From assembly GCF_001311885.1 (NCBI RefSeq), contig NZ_BBCE01000019.1, positions 1 to 64,000 of the forward strand: DNA of 64,000 nucleotides, in the 5' to 3' direction. Under the pieces are notes generated by a model. It did not search any database. It was given only the letters and a program-made list of their open reading frames with translations, and had not been told where the DNA came from. Below, one piece after another: positions 1-9,355 of the stretch. Numbering within the stretch: the stretch's first letter is position 1; every line of letters begins with the position of its first letter. The DNA comes from Syntrophomonas palmitatica JCM 14374 (GTDB lineage: Bacteria > Bacillota > Syntrophomonadia > Syntrophomonadales > Syntrophomonadaceae). The position numbers and the translations under genes were made by a program.

Positions 1-1548
1 ACACACTTTTTCAGCCAATGTGTAAAATGAGTCGGCATCATTTTTATACTGTCTGCTTATATCAAGCATAACCTTGTAGTCTCTGACAACATGCTCATTT
101 ATATAAGAAAGAACCTTTTGGGAATTTACCACCAGATTTTCAATGGAATGTTGAACCTGTTGAGTTGAATCCTGAATGGTACAGACTGTGAGTGCAGATT
201 CCTCCGCCAGCTTTCTCACCTGTTCAGCAACCACAGTAAAACCTTTGCCCTGTTCTCCAGCACGGGCTGCTTCAATAGCGGCATTTAACGCTAATAGATT
301 GGTTTGCTCTGCTATACCTGCTATGTTCTTAGCTAATTTAGAGATATCATTAACTACACTGGCATCGTTTATAGCTTGATTTAGACGGTTTTGTATGTCC
401 TGGTAAAGCTGGGTGGCAAAGTCATAGGAATCTTGAGTGTCTTTTTCCAGGATGCGGGCTCTTTTTTCTATTTCTTCAGCTTTTCCTTTTTGCTCATTGG
501 CTTCCGAAACTAATACCGCAATAGAAGCATTTATTTGTTCCCCTGCTGCGCATATCTCCTGAGTTACAGCTGATATGTCAATCATGCTGTTGCTGATCTC
601 CTGAGTCGAAGATGATATCTGCTGTATATCGGCAGATACATTTTGGGTCATGGCGGAAAGCTGCTGACTGGTAGCAGCCAGGTTCTGAGCGACATTAGAT
701 AGGTGATCAGTTGTATCAGCTACATTTCTGGTGTTAGCCGCAATGTGACCGATTGTCTCTCGCAGTTGATGCATCATTTTTCCCAAAACACTATTAAGGC
801 TGCCTATTTCATCTTGCCTTTGCCTATCTATTTTCTCAAGTTCAGTATCCAGCTTTCCTTGAGATATCTGGGTAGCCCAGCCTATAGCCCTGTTTAAAGG
901 AATAGCAATATGTCTCCCCATTAATACCCCCAGGCCTATGGCTGTCAGAAAAGCCAAAACAGTGGCAAGGAGAATGTCTCTAATAGAATGCTTATAAAGT
1001 ATTAAGCTATTTTCTTTTTTCATATTAGCCTTTTGCAGATTTAGTGCCGAAAGACTTTCAATATAACCCGTTAATTCTGAACGTCTAGTTCTTAGCTCAG
1101 GCACTAGCGTTGCAGCCTGTTCAATTTCATTCTGTCTCACAATGTTATTAAAAGAATCAACTAATGACTTGTATTCTTGTAAAGAAATTATTGTATCTTG
1201 AAATACTTTCTTTTCTTTATCATCAGACGCTCTATACAGATTATTTAACTTCATACTAACCCTGGCCATATCTCGTTCTATTTGTACAACCAACTGCCGA
1301 CCCTGGTTTGCATCTTTTAACGCCAAGGTTTCCCACATGGTTCCTCTTATAGACATCAAATGGGTTTGAATCTCATTAAGTTCAAGCACTTTTTTTAGAT
1401 TTTTATCCGTTAATGCAATCATAGCCGTATTTATGTTTTTCATATTCAGTAGACCAACTAAACCAACAATAATTATGAATACCGCTACCAGGCAGAAACC
1501 CATTACTAACTTAGATTGGATTTTAAGGCTTTGAAACCGTTTTAACAT
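1..1548 (-). CDS. methyl-accepting chemotaxis protein (3' end outside window)
   Basis: Transmembrane chemoreceptor that would signal to CheA/CheW. The reading frame starts at ATG 1548 behind a GAAGGGGGA ribosome binding site and runs off the left edge, so the C-terminus is missing. A short basic N-terminus is followed by a first membrane helix (about residues 14-35), an extracytoplasmic four-helix-type region (about 36-187), a second helix (about 188-209), a HAMP domain (about 210-262) and the cytoplasmic signalling coiled coil. The conserved hairpin tip, with the [19 protein letters not shown]-type motif, lies near residues 406-430. The ligand cannot be inferred. No other chemotaxis gene is adjacent, so it is probably monocistronic. 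Confidence 0.95.
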   Translation of the reverse strand, partial: MLKRFQSLKIQSKLVMGFCLVAVFIIIVGLVGLLNMKNINTAMIALTDKNLKKVLELNEIQTHLMSIRGTMWETLALKDANQGRQLVVQIERDMARVSMKLNNLYRASDDKEKKVFQDTIISLQEYKSLVDSFNNIVRQNEIEQAATLVPELRTRRSELTGYIESLSALNLQKANMKKENSLILYKHSIRDILLATVLAFLTAIGLGVLMGRHIAIPLNRAIGWATQISQGKLDTELEKIDRQRQDEIGSLNSVLGKMMHQLRETIGHIAANTRNVADTTDHLSNVAQNLAATSQQLSAMTQNVSADIQQISSSTQEISNSMIDISAVTQEICAAGEQINASIAVLVSEANEQKGKAEEIEKRARILEKDTQDSYDFATQLYQDIQNRLNQAINDASVVNDISKLAKNIAGIAEQTNLLALNAAIEAARAGEQGKGFTVVAEQVRKLAEESALTVCTIQDSTQQVQHSIENLVVNSQKVLSYINEHVVRDYKVMLDISRQYKNDADSFYTLAEKVC

Positions 1549-2026
1549 TGCTCAGTTCCCCCTTCTTTTAAGCAAGTTATTTGTTTGGTTTAACCTTAAC
1601 TGATAAATATTAATGGTTATCCTTACCATTTTATATAACTGAGCTGTTTTAAGTAAAAATAGTGTGCAACTATCTCCTTAGGTCCTGGTATGCCATATTA
1701 AAAGCAAGAGCAATAGGAAAAGGATGCTAAAGCTGAAAGTTCGCCTGAGTTTGTCCGACATTTTAATACCCCCTCTGTCTGGCAAGATTCTAAAATTATA
1801 GAGACAAATAAAATTCCACCATATGACCACAGACTGGCACGTTCAGTCTGAGCTGCCTTTCGGAATACATGAACATAATCAGCAAAAGCATTGTTCATAT
1901 TAGTCATTCCGCATAGCAACCGGTCACTGAGTGGAATTCCTTAATTAACCATAATTCATTTATCTTGATTTATTTTTTTTGCAAGCTATTTAAGAGGTAA
2001 AAAAACCGTTAAATATAACAACCCGA
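1549..2026. other. intergenic region between phoU and the chemoreceptor
   Basis: 478 bases with no long gene. A candidate 27-residue membrane peptide lies at 1678-1761 and is listed separately. The rest is AT-rich with runs of T. A 73-codon minus-strand frame at 1698-1919 has low-complexity composition, no good ribosome binding site and no family resemblance, and I do not regard it as a gene. I see no clear terminator after phoU. Confidence 0.5.
1678..1761 (-). CDS. candidate 27-aa single-helix membrane peptide
   Basis: ATG 1761 is preceded by AGAGGGGG at good spacing. The peptide has a basic N-terminus (MSDKLRR), about 15 nonpolar residues dominated by leucine, and a short polar tail ending HTRT before TAA. 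This is the layout of small membrane proteins such as KdpF or toxin-like peptides, but I recognise no family. It lies between phoU and the chemoreceptor on the same strand. Codons are too few to test coding bias, so conservation in relatives is needed to trust it. Confidence 0.4.
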   Translation of the reverse strand: MSDKLRRTFSFSILFLLLLLLIWHTRT

Positions 2027-2707
2027 TTACTGTGATGTATCGGTGCGCGCGATTTTATTCAAATCAACGCGGCGTCCTTCTACCAGGTAGAAAACCATCT
2101 CCGCCAGGTTGGTGGCATGATCCCCAATTCTCTCCAGATGTCCGGCCACTAAAAGCAAGGATGTAGCCTGGGGTATATTTTTGTGGTCCTGCATCATATA
2201 TGACAACAATTCTCTAAATATCTGATCGTATAAACCATCCATTTCCTTTTCCATATATACCAGGCTGCTTGATTGCGCAGGGTTTTCCTCCACAAAAGCC
2301 TGCAGGGCATTTTCTACCATATCACGAGCAATGGCACCCATGCGGGGGATATCAATCAGCGGTTTAATGTAGGCTTGATCATGCAGTTGAATAGCGATCA
2401 AGGCTATATCTTCCGCATGATCGGCCATTCTCTCAATATCTACAATCATCCTTAAAATACTGGCAATAAGACGCAGATCTCTTGCCATAGGTTGCTTAAG
2501 GGCAATCAATCCCAGAGCTTTTTTTTCTATTTCCAGTTCCATTCTATCAATTACATCTTCATTGCTGATAACTTCACGAGCCAGTTCCATGTTTTTGTCA
2601 ACCAGTGCTTTTGTAGCTTTAAACACCTGTTCTTCAAGTAACCGTCCCATTTTAAGCACATCTTGTTTAACTTTGTCCAATTCTTCCGATAATATATCAT
2701 TACCCAT
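2027..2707 (-). CDS. phoU: phosphate-specific transport system accessory protein PhoU
   Basis: PhoU is a cytoplasmic all-helical protein that couples the Pst transporter to the PhoR kinase and dampens the Pho response when phosphate is plentiful. The 226-residue length is normal. Two tandem PhoU repeats are visible (about residues 17-105 and 120-205), each with the acidic E/D-rich metal-binding helices, for example the motif around IVDIERMADHAEDI and the second around GHLERIGDHATNLAE. It is the last gene of pstS-pstC-pstA-pstB-phoU, 17 bases after pstB, with an AGGAGG-type site before ATG 2707. Confidence 0.97.
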   Translation of the reverse strand: MGNDILSEELDKVKQDVLKMGRLLEEQVFKATKALVDKNMELAREVISNEDVIDRMELEIEKKALGLIALKQPMARDLRLIASILRMIVDIERMADHAEDIALIAIQLHDQAYIKPLIDIPRMGAIARDMVENALQAFVEENPAQSSSLVYMEKEMDGLYDQIFRELLSYMMQDHKNIPQATSLLLVAGHLERIGDHATNLAEMVFYLVEGRRVDLNKIARTDTSQ

Positions 2708-2724
2708 TTACTAAACCTCCTTTA

Positions 2725-3485
2725 TTAACCGAATCTTCCGGTAATGTAATCCTCGGTTCTTTTATCCGCAGGATTAACAAACAGTTCATCGGTGGCATTA
2801 TATTCAACCAGTTCTCCATTAAGGAAGAAACCTGTATTATCAGATATTCTGGCAGCTTGTTGCATATTGTGGGTAACTATCACAATTGTGTATTGTTCTT
2901 TTAGTTCTACTATCAACTCTTCCAACCGTGAAGTGGAAATCGGATCAAGGGCTGAGGCAGGTTCATCCATAAGAATTACCTCAGGTTCACTGCCAGTACC
3001 CTGGCGATAACCAGCCTTTGCTGCTGTCCCCCTGACAGCCGGGCAGCAGAATCACGTAAACGATCACTGACTTCATTCCAGAGGTTGGCTGCTTTAAGAC
3101 TTTTTTCCACTATTTCGTCAAGGCGGTATCGATCCTTCACTCCATGAATTCTCGGACCATAAGCAACATTATCAAATATAGACATTGGAAAAACCGAAGG
3201 TTTTTGAAAAACCATCCCTACTTTTTTTCGCAAAGAAACCACATCCAGGTCTTTATCATAAATAGCTTCATTATCAAGATAAATCTGCCCGCTGGTTTGT
3301 GTTCCCTCTATCAATTCATTTAACCGGTTTATTGTGCGCAGGAAACTGGATTTGCCGCACCCGGAAGGACCTATTAAAGCCGTTACCCGATTAGCCAGGA
3401 GGTCGACATTAATATCATATAATGCCTGGAAACTGCCATAATGAAGATTTAGATTATCAACTCTAATCTTTACTTGTTCGTTCAT
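2725..3485 (-). CDS. pstB: phosphate ABC transporter ATPase PstB (frame broken near 2980)
   Basis: Energises the PstCA phosphate channel. The first part (3485 down to about 2980) carries Walker [10 protein letters not shown] (about residues 39-47), the Q-loop and the signature LSGGQQQR, and then runs into a stop. The Walker B segment, starting [13 protein letters not shown], and the H-loop continue in another frame to 2725. Adding one C in the AACCTGAGG stretch (expected AACCCTGAGG) gives the family sequence [12 protein letters not shown] and a 253-residue protein, which is the normal length. Because the rest of the operon is intact, a sequencing deletion is more likely than a pseudogene. Confidence 0.93.
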
Positions 3486-3502
3486 AAGCTCAACCCCTTT
3501 TA

Positions 3503-4339
3503 TTACGTACCAATATTCGCCAAGCGGCGAATGCTCAAATTTGCAAAAGCATTTATTACGAGAACCAGGATTATAATAAGAAATGCTGTGCCAAATGCCC
3601 TTTCGACTGATAAACCTTCCATGGCCAGTATATAAAGATGAACTGCCATACTGCGCGCAGGGTCACTCAGGGCCACAGGCATATTAAGTGAACTGCCCGC
3701 CGTCAAAATTACGGCCGCAGTTTCCCCAACGGCTCTGCCGATGGAAAGAATAATCCCGGTAGTTATTCCCGGTATTGCCGGAGGCAGAACCACGCGATGC
3801 ACTGTCTGCCAGCGTGTAGCTCCCAGTGCGAGGCTGTTTTCACGATATTCATTAGGGACTGCCAGTATGGCCTCCTGAGAAGTACGGGTTATCGTAGGAA
3901 GTATCATGATGGCCAGGGTCATGCTGCCTGAGATTATTGACCATCCCAGACCCATAAATATAACGAAAAACACAAAGCCAAACAAGCCAAATATAATAGA
4001 TGGAACTCCTGCCAGGGTTTCCGTAGTAAGATTTATTAAATAGGCAAAGCGGCTGCGTTTTTTAGTATATTCCTCCAGGTAGACAGCAGTGCCTACCCCA
4101 AGGGGTACCGCTATCAACAAGGCCATTAAGGTTAAATAAACCGTACTAACAATAGTGGTTGATATACCGCCTTCCTTGCCTGCTCTGCCGGGAGCATGCA
4201 ATATGAAATCCATATTAACGCTGCCGGCTCCCCGGTATACTATATAACCTATGATAGAAAGCAGAATGCCAGTAATTAACAGCGCGCTCAGCCATAATCC
4301 TATGGTTAATAATCTTTCACCCCATTTGTTATTTGGCAT
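3503..4339 (-). CDS. pstA: phosphate ABC transporter permease PstA
   Basis: Membrane subunit of the high-affinity phosphate importer. The 278 residues show six hydrophobic segments. A periplasmic-side loop carries the [12 protein letters not shown] region typical of PstA, and an EAA-type cytoplasmic loop near residues 170-185 ([17 protein letters not shown]) docks to PstB. It starts inside the 3' end of pstC with an 11-base overlap, so the two permeases are translationally coupled. It is followed 17 bases later by pstB. Confidence 0.96.
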   Translation of the reverse strand: MPNNKWGERLLTIGLWLSALLITGILLSIIGYIVYRGAGSVNMDFILHAPGRAGKEGGISTTIVSTVYLTLMALLIAVPLGVGTAVYLEEYTKKRSRFAYLINLTTETLAGVPSIIFGLFGFVFFVIFMGLGWSIISGSMTLAIMILPTITRTSQEAILAVPNEYRENSLALGATRWQTVHRVVLPPAIPGITTGIILSIGRAVGETAAVILTAGSSLNMPVALSDPARSMAVHLYILAMEGLSVERAFGTAFLIIILVLVINAFANLSIRRLANIGT

Positions 4340-5309
4340 TTAATCCACCTGCCTTAACCACCATATTTACAACCAGATTAAGCATAATTATAAAAATGAA
4401 CAATACGAGGCCGGTTGCGAAAAGGGCCGCCTGGTGGTCCCCGGAAGCATAGCCCATTTCCAGAACAATATTACTGGTCATAGTTCGCAAAGGGGATAAC
4501 GGGCCTTCTGGGATTGTTGTTGAATTTCCGGTAACCATTACTACCGCCATGGTTTCGCCAATTGCCCTCCCCATTCCCAACACAATCGCGGTTATAATCC
4601 CGGAGCGGGCCGCGGGCAGAATAACTCTGCCAATGGTCTGATAGTGCGTTGCTCCAAGGGCTAATGAACTTGTCTTGTATTCTTCGGGAATGGCTATGAT
4701 AGCGTCACGCGATATGTTAATAATGGTAGGCAGAACCATAATACCCAGAACAATAGCTCCGGCCAGAAGACTCATGCCATTACCGCCCAGGTTTTCCCGG
4801 ATTAAGGGTACTATTACTATCAAGCCAAAAAAGCCATAAACTACCGATGGAATCCCAGCCAGGAGTTCAACCATTCTCCCCAGTAAATTGCCTGCCCGCT
4901 TTGAAGCGATTTCAGCCATAAATACAGCTGCTGATACTCCCAGGGGAACCGACCATAACAAGGCTGAAAAGGTTAAATATAATGAACCTACTAACATGCT
5001 GCCAATACCAAAACTGCTTCGCGTAGGACTCCAATCCAAGCTAAACAGAAATTTTACCAGTCCGGTTTTAAAAATCAGCGGCAGTCCTTCCATAAAAATA
5101 AAGGCGGTAATCACCAAAATAGCTATTATAGAAACACTGGCGAATAGCTGCAGCAACCTGACAATCAGATGTTCCATGCGAAATTTGCGATTCTTAACAG
5201 GCAGCGGATGTCTTAACGCATTGACAGACGTTTCATTATTATCAGATACAGCAGAAACTTTACTCTTTGGCAACAGGTTTGATTTATCTTTAAGGGCATG
5301 TGTATTCAT
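4329..5309 (-). CDS. pstC: phosphate ABC transporter permease PstC
   Basis: Partner permease of PstA. After a polar N-terminal extension of about 45 residues, six membrane helices follow. The EAA loop reads EYKTSSLALGATHYQTI (about residues 215-231). I chose ATG 5309 because AAGGGAGA sits 6-8 bases upstream. An in-frame ATG at 5339 would add ten residues but lacks a convincing ribosome binding site. Gene order and the overlap with pstA support the call. The 273-base gap to pstS contains a weak GC-rich stem near 5428-5460 that could set the ratio of PstS to permease, but this is only inference. Confidence 0.95.
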   Translation of the reverse strand: MNTHALKDKSNLLPKSKVSAVSDNNETSVNALRHPLPVKNRKFRMEHLIVRLLQLFASVSIIAILVITAFIFMEGLPLIFKTGLVKFLFSLDWSPTRSSFGIGSMLVGSLYLTFSALLWSVPLGVSAAVFMAEIASKRAGNLLGRMVELLAGIPSVVYGFFGLIVIVPLIRENLGGNGMSLLAGAIVLGIMVLPTIINISRDAIIAIPEEYKTSSLALGATHYQTIGRVILPAARSGIITAIVLGMGRAIGETMAVVMVTGNSTTIPEGPLSPLRTMTSNIVLEMGYASGDHQAALFATGLVLFIFIIMLNLVVNMVVKAGGLNAK

Positions 5310-5582
5310 ATTTCTATCTCCCTTGGCAAAGCTGTTCATATTGAAAGCATAGCACCGGGATGTTAAGACTCAGGATAGAGAATTTTAAATTATGTGACTG
5401 CTTATGTAAAGTGATTGTAAAAAGGCAAAAACCCGTCCTCCTCTTGAAGTTCGGGTCTTTGTCATTTTATGATCATTTTAAGTTATCCACTCTAGCCTTG
5501 GAGCCGTTTTTATACGGTCTCCCTAACTATATATTTTTTACAATGGGATGGTCACAGCGTCTGTCTGTGCCGAATAAATACA

Positions 5583-6446
5583 TTATTTAATACTGATAGC
5601 GCCTTCATCTACCATTATTTTTTGGCCTTCATCACTCATAACGTAATCGATAAAAGCCTTGGCCAGTCCCTGGGGCTCACCTTTGGTCAAATATAAGAAC
5701 GGACGGGAAATTTTATAGCTGCCGTTTTTAACATTTTCTACACTGGCTTCAATTCCATCAATTTTAACCGCCTTAACTTCATTGTTAAGAGAAGCCAAAG
5801 ATACAAATCCGATAGCCTTGGGGTCGCCAGCCACCGTGGTTCTTACTGCCCCGGTTGAGTTCTGAATTATAACCTTGTTAGAGATCTTTTCTTTATTCAT
5901 AACTATGTCCTCAAAAGCTCCTCTGGTACCTGATCCTTCCTCCCGGCATACTACGGTGATGGGAGCATTTTCTCCCCCAACTTCTTTCCAGTTTTTAATA
6001 TTACCCAGATAAATGTTGCGGATATCTTCTATTTTCATGTCAACCAACTTATTAGACGGGTGTACTACTACAGCTATGCCGTCAAGAGCAATCTTAGTTT
6101 CAACTAATCCCTTACCCTGTTCTTCAGATTTTAATTCCCTTGAACTGGAACCAATATCAGCAGCGCCAGAGATTGCAGCTTCTACACCCTGGCTGGAACC
6201 GCCGCCCTGAACATTGATCTGCACCTTAGGATTAATCTCTTGAAACTTCTCTGCTAAAACTTCGCTGAAAGGCTGTACTGAGGTGGATCCGGCAATGGTC
6301 AGAGAACCGGTAAGCGCATGATCTTCCTTTTGAGCAGGTGCTTTTTCATCAGTCTTTTGACCACAGCCAGCAAGAAATGCGGCCATCAGTAATAGAACCC
6401 CCAGAAGCGCAAAACTAATTCCCCGTCTCACAATTTTTGATACCAT
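5583..6446 (-). CDS. pstS: phosphate-binding lipoprotein PstS
   Basis: Extracellular phosphate receptor of the Pst importer, anchored as a lipoprotein. The 287-residue precursor has a basic start, a hydrophobic core and the lipobox LAGC (Cys about residue 28). The mature protein shows the PstS signatures for phosphate binding, AGSTSVQP near the N-terminus and EEGSGTRGAFED in the second lobe. The start ATG 6446 follows AGGGAGGAATG. It is the first gene of the pst operon and lies behind the probable Pho-regulated promoter region. Confidence 0.97.
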   Translation of the reverse strand: MVSKIVRRGISFALLGVLLLMAAFLAGCGQKTDEKAPAQKEDHALTGSLTIAGSTSVQPFSEVLAEKFQEINPKVQINVQGGGSSQGVEAAISGAADIGSSSRELKSEEQGKGLVETKIALDGIAVVVHPSNKLVDMKIEDIRNIYLGNIKNWKEVGGENAPITVVCREEGSGTRGAFEDIVMNKEKISNKVIIQNSTGAVRTTVAGDPKAIGFVSLASLNNEVKAVKIDGIEASVENVKNGSYKISRPFLYLTKGEPQGLAKAFIDYVMSDEGQKIMVDEGAISIK

Positions 6447-6635
6447 TCTTACATTCCTCCCTAAAATAAATCTTGGTTTTCACCTTTTCTGTTATCAGAA
6501 TAACAATGGTTTGTTAAAGTAAGAATCAGTATATATCAAAATTACGTTTGATTAATGTAAAGATATTATTAAACGTTTTAACAGTCTCTTGTTTTTTTGC
6601 CATGATTGATATCGATTATAAAAACATTAAAGCTC
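6447..6635 (-). promoter_or_regulatory. pst operon promoter region with TTTACA/TTAACA-like elements
   Basis: AT-rich region upstream of pstS. Read on the minus strand, it holds a good -10 element TATACT (plus positions 6528-6533) and several elements resembling the TT(A/C)ACA repeats bound by PhoP in Bacillota: CTGTTAAAAC, CTTTACATTA and CTTTAACAAA. Spacing is irregular, so I can support a promoter but not an exact Pho box. Position between phoPR and pstS makes PhoP control plausible. Confidence 0.45.
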
Positions 6636-6670
6636 ATAAAAATAGTCCCGGAATGCTTTATTCCGAGACT
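6636..6670 (-). terminator. intrinsic terminator after phoR
   Basis: A stem AGTC-CGGAAT / ATTCCG-GACT with loop GCTTT lies 29 bases past the phoR stop. On the minus strand it is followed by TATTTTTAT. It separates phoPR from the pst operon, which therefore needs its own promoter. Confidence 0.85.
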
Positions 6671-6699
6671 TTATACTTCCCTGGGATGAAATTATTAGC

Positions 6700-8457
6700 T
6701 TAAAGATTACGCGGCAGGGTAAACCAGAAGATAGAACCTTTGCCCAGGCGGCTTTCTGCCCCTACTTCTCCCCCATGGTTTTCAACCAGGTGTTTGACTA
6801 TGGATAACCCCAGTCCAGTTCCCCCTGTTTTGCGCGACCTGGTCTTATCCACCCGGTAGAAACGTTCAAAAACCCGGTCAAGTTCATTTTCTGGAATGCC
6901 TTCTCCCTGGTCGCTGATTATTACCTTAACCAGCCTGGTGTTGGTTTCCAAAGCAACATTGATAGGTGTGTTTTCATCACTATAAATAACAGCATTATCC
7001 AGATAGTTGATCAATACCTGGCTGATCAGATCTGGATCGGCTTTGATAGTGACAGGTTCAACAGATGGTGTAAACTCAATAATCCTGCCGCTCCTGCGTC
7101 TTATAGTGTTAATGCTGTCAGCAATTATTTCCTGCAGATCAGTTTCCCGGTAATTTATCTGCAATTTGCCTGATTCCAGACGGGATAGTTCCAACAAACC
7201 TTCAATAATGCGTTTCAGGCGCTGTGCTTCTTCAAATATTATCCTGGAAAACTCATGCACTCGCGGATTATCACTGTCTTCGGCCAGGAGGGTCTCAGCA
7301 AACCCGCTAATGCTGGCTACAGGAGTTTTTAATTCATGGGATACGTTGGCTACAAAATCGCGGCGGACAGTTTCTAGTTTTTTTAATTCGCTTATATCAT
7401 TCAGCACCAGCAGGACTCCAGTCGGCAAAAAACCTTCATTTTCAGCAATGGGAACAGCATGCGCCACAAGTATCTTTTCACCCTGATTGTATAATTTTAC
7501 TTCCTTGCGGACATTGTTGTTTTTGCATCTTACCTCATCAATCATATCCAGAAGCTCAAAATTACTGATAACCTCAAAAGGCTTTTTTCCTACCATATTA
7601 TCGTTCCTGCCTATCAACTGAAGCGCAACCGGATTAGCATAGTTAATACGTCCATCTGCAGCCACCATCAAAATCCCATTAACCGTATTGTTCAATAATA
7701 ATTCGAGATGATTTTTAACCGCAGATATTTCATGTATATTATGGTCAATTCGATCTGCCATATTATTAATAGCTCTGGCCAGAACCCCCAATTCGTCATC
7801 AGCATGCCAGGATATTCTCCGTTTTAAATCGCCTTGGGCCATATCTTTTACGGCCTGCGTAATTACGCCTACTGGTTCAGATACACGTTTGGCAATTAAA
7901 AAGCTGATAATACCAGTAATAAATCCACTGATTAAAATTGCCAAAACCATCATCAGTATAATATGATTATAAAAATCTTCAATGGCAGCCAATGATACCG
8001 CCAAACGCACTGCTCCCCGGGTATCATTATTGGAAAAAGGCACCGCAACATACAGCATTTTTTCATGAGCTGTACTGCTTAGCCTGCTGTTTATTCCCAC
8101 CCTGCCGTGCAAGGCAGCATATATTTCAGGTCGGTCATTATGCGGTTCCATCTGGGACGGATCGTATACGGAATCACCTAGAACCTTGCCTTTATAATCA
8201 ACTATAGTAATGCGTTTATCAGTATCCCTGCCAGCTTTATGGGCAATGTGCTGGTAAATATTTTCTGTATCATGTTTAAATTCATAATTGGAGGTGGTTT
8301 CAGCCAGTAAACGCGCTTCATAAATCAGGTTGGATTCCAAATCCCGATAATAATACTGTTTAAATGATAATGAAACAAAAATGCCTACTACCAACAACAC
8401 CAAGCTGATTAACAGAAGATAACTTGCCGTCAGCCTCCAGCGAAACGAACTAAACAT
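6700..8457 (-). CDS. phoR: phosphate regulon sensor histidine kinase PhoR
   Basis: Membrane histidine kinase that phosphorylates PhoP on phosphate starvation. Order of parts: first membrane helix (about residues 10-30), extracytoplasmic sensor region (about 31-163), second helix (about 164-187), HAMP (about 188-240), PAS (about 250-350), HisKA with VSHELKTP (His near residue 372) and a HATPase domain with N, G1 (DQGEGIP), F (FERFYRVD) and G2 (GTGLGLSI) boxes. I start at ATG 8457, behind GAGGAGG. The upstream in-frame TTG 8472 overlaps that site. The start overlaps the phoP stop, so translation is coupled. Confidence 0.95.
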   Translation of the reverse strand: MFSSFRWRLTASYLLLISLVLLVVGIFVSLSFKQYYYRDLESNLIYEARLLAETTSNYEFKHDTENIYQHIAHKAGRDTDKRITIVDYKGKVLGDSVYDPSQMEPHNDRPEIYAALHGRVGINSRLSSTAHEKMLYVAVPFSNNDTRGAVRLAVSLAAIEDFYNHIILMMVLAILISGFITGIISFLIAKRVSEPVGVITQAVKDMAQGDLKRRISWHADDELGVLARAINNMADRIDHNIHEISAVKNHLELLLNNTVNGILMVAADGRINYANPVALQLIGRNDNMVGKKPFEVISNFELLDMIDEVRCKNNNVRKEVKLYNQGEKILVAHAVPIAENEGFLPTGVLLVLNDISELKKLETVRRDFVANVSHELKTPVASISGFAETLLAEDSDNPRVHEFSRIIFEEAQRLKRIIEGLLELSRLESGKLQINYRETDLQEIIADSINTIRRRSGRIIEFTPSVEPVTIKADPDLISQVLINYLDNAVIYSDENTPINVALETNTRLVKVIISDQGEGIPENELDRVFERFYRVDKTRSRKTGGTGLGLSIVKHLVENHGGEVGAESRLGKGSIFWFTLPRNL

Positions 8458-9154
8458 TCGCCGCCTCCTCAAATTTGTAGCCCAGGCCGCGTATGGTTTT
8501 TATATAAACCGGATTTTTTGAATCCTTTTCAATTTTGTCACGTAATTTGCTGATATGCACATCCAAAACCCGCGTATTGGCGCTCTCGGAAAAATCCCAC
8601 AATACTTCCAATAGGTAATCCCTTTTCAATACACGCCCCTTGTTGCGAATTAATATATCCAGAAGCTCGTATTCTTTCAGAGTAAGTTCCAACAATTTTC
8701 CGTTATAATAAATTTGATAACTATCAGGTTTTATCACAAAGCTGCCAGCTACAATTTCCTTCTGATCTGTTAATTCTTCTTTATAGTCCTGACCTCTTCT
8801 CAAGACCGCCTTCACCCTAGCACAAAGCTCCCTAACACTGAACGGTTTCGTTACATAGTCATCCGCGCCCAGTTCCAAGCCCACTACTTTATCCACTTCA
8901 TCGTCACGCGCCGTAAGCATTATAACTGGTGTCCTATAATCTTTTCCTCGTAAATGTCTGCACACATCCAGACCATCACGTCCGGGCAGCATCAAATCTA
9001 AGATAACTAAATCGGGCTTTTCTTCCTCAAATAACTTTATGGCTTCGTTTCCGTCATAGGCAGCAATTGCAGTGAATCCTTCCTTATTAAGGTTATAGCT
9101 GATCAAACGCACCAGAGATTCCTCATCATCAACTACCAAAATTTTTCCCTGCAC
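8450..9154 (-). CDS. phoP: phosphate regulon response regulator PhoP
   Basis: OmpR/PhoB-class response regulator, the cognate partner of PhoR. The receiver domain (about residues 2-117) shows DDE near the N-terminus, the phosphoacceptor in LVILDLMLPG, the T of MLTARDD and K in VTKPFS. A winged-helix DNA-binding domain (about 135-230) ends RGLGYKFEE. I place the start at GTG 9154, preceded by GTGAGGTGG, which gives the usual MxxKILVVDDEE beginning. An ATG at 9178 would add eight atypical residues and has a poorer site. Confidence 0.95.
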   Translation of the reverse strand: MQGKILVVDDEESLVRLISYNLNKEGFTAIAAYDGNEAIKLFEEEKPDLVILDLMLPGRDGLDVCRHLRGKDYRTPVIMLTARDDEVDKVVGLELGADDYVTKPFSVRELCARVKAVLRRGQDYKEELTDQKEIVAGSFVIKPDSYQIYYNGKLLELTLKEYELLDILIRNKGRVLKRDYLLEVLWDFSESANTRVLDVHISKLRDKIEKDSKNPVYIKTIRGLGYKFEEAANV

Positions 9155-9274
9155 TGTACCCACCTCACATATATTCATTCTCTAAGCTTATCCTATACCT
9201 TGCCTAATCATTATAAAAGCGATGAAACAAAATTTTTACATGTGACGTCAGCGAATTTTACATTTGTTATGGTT

Positions 9275-9304
9275 AAAAGCCGGGTTGTTATCCTCCCCGG
9301 CTTT
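9275..9304 (-). terminator. intrinsic terminator after the nucleoside kinase gene
   Basis: AAAAGCCGGG pairs with CCCCGGCTTT across a ten-base loop, with a short T tail on the minus strand. It lies about 50 bases beyond the kinase stop codon and may also insulate phoP. Confidence 0.8.
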
Positions 9305-9355
9305 GCCCGCATAGTGGTTATATGGTTTTAAATGATGAATAATAATGAAACTTGA

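Noticed and set aside
1698-1919. 73-codon minus-strand frame after phoU
   Set aside because: No ribosome binding site, odd composition. The overlapping 27-codon frame at 1678-1761 has a much better start.
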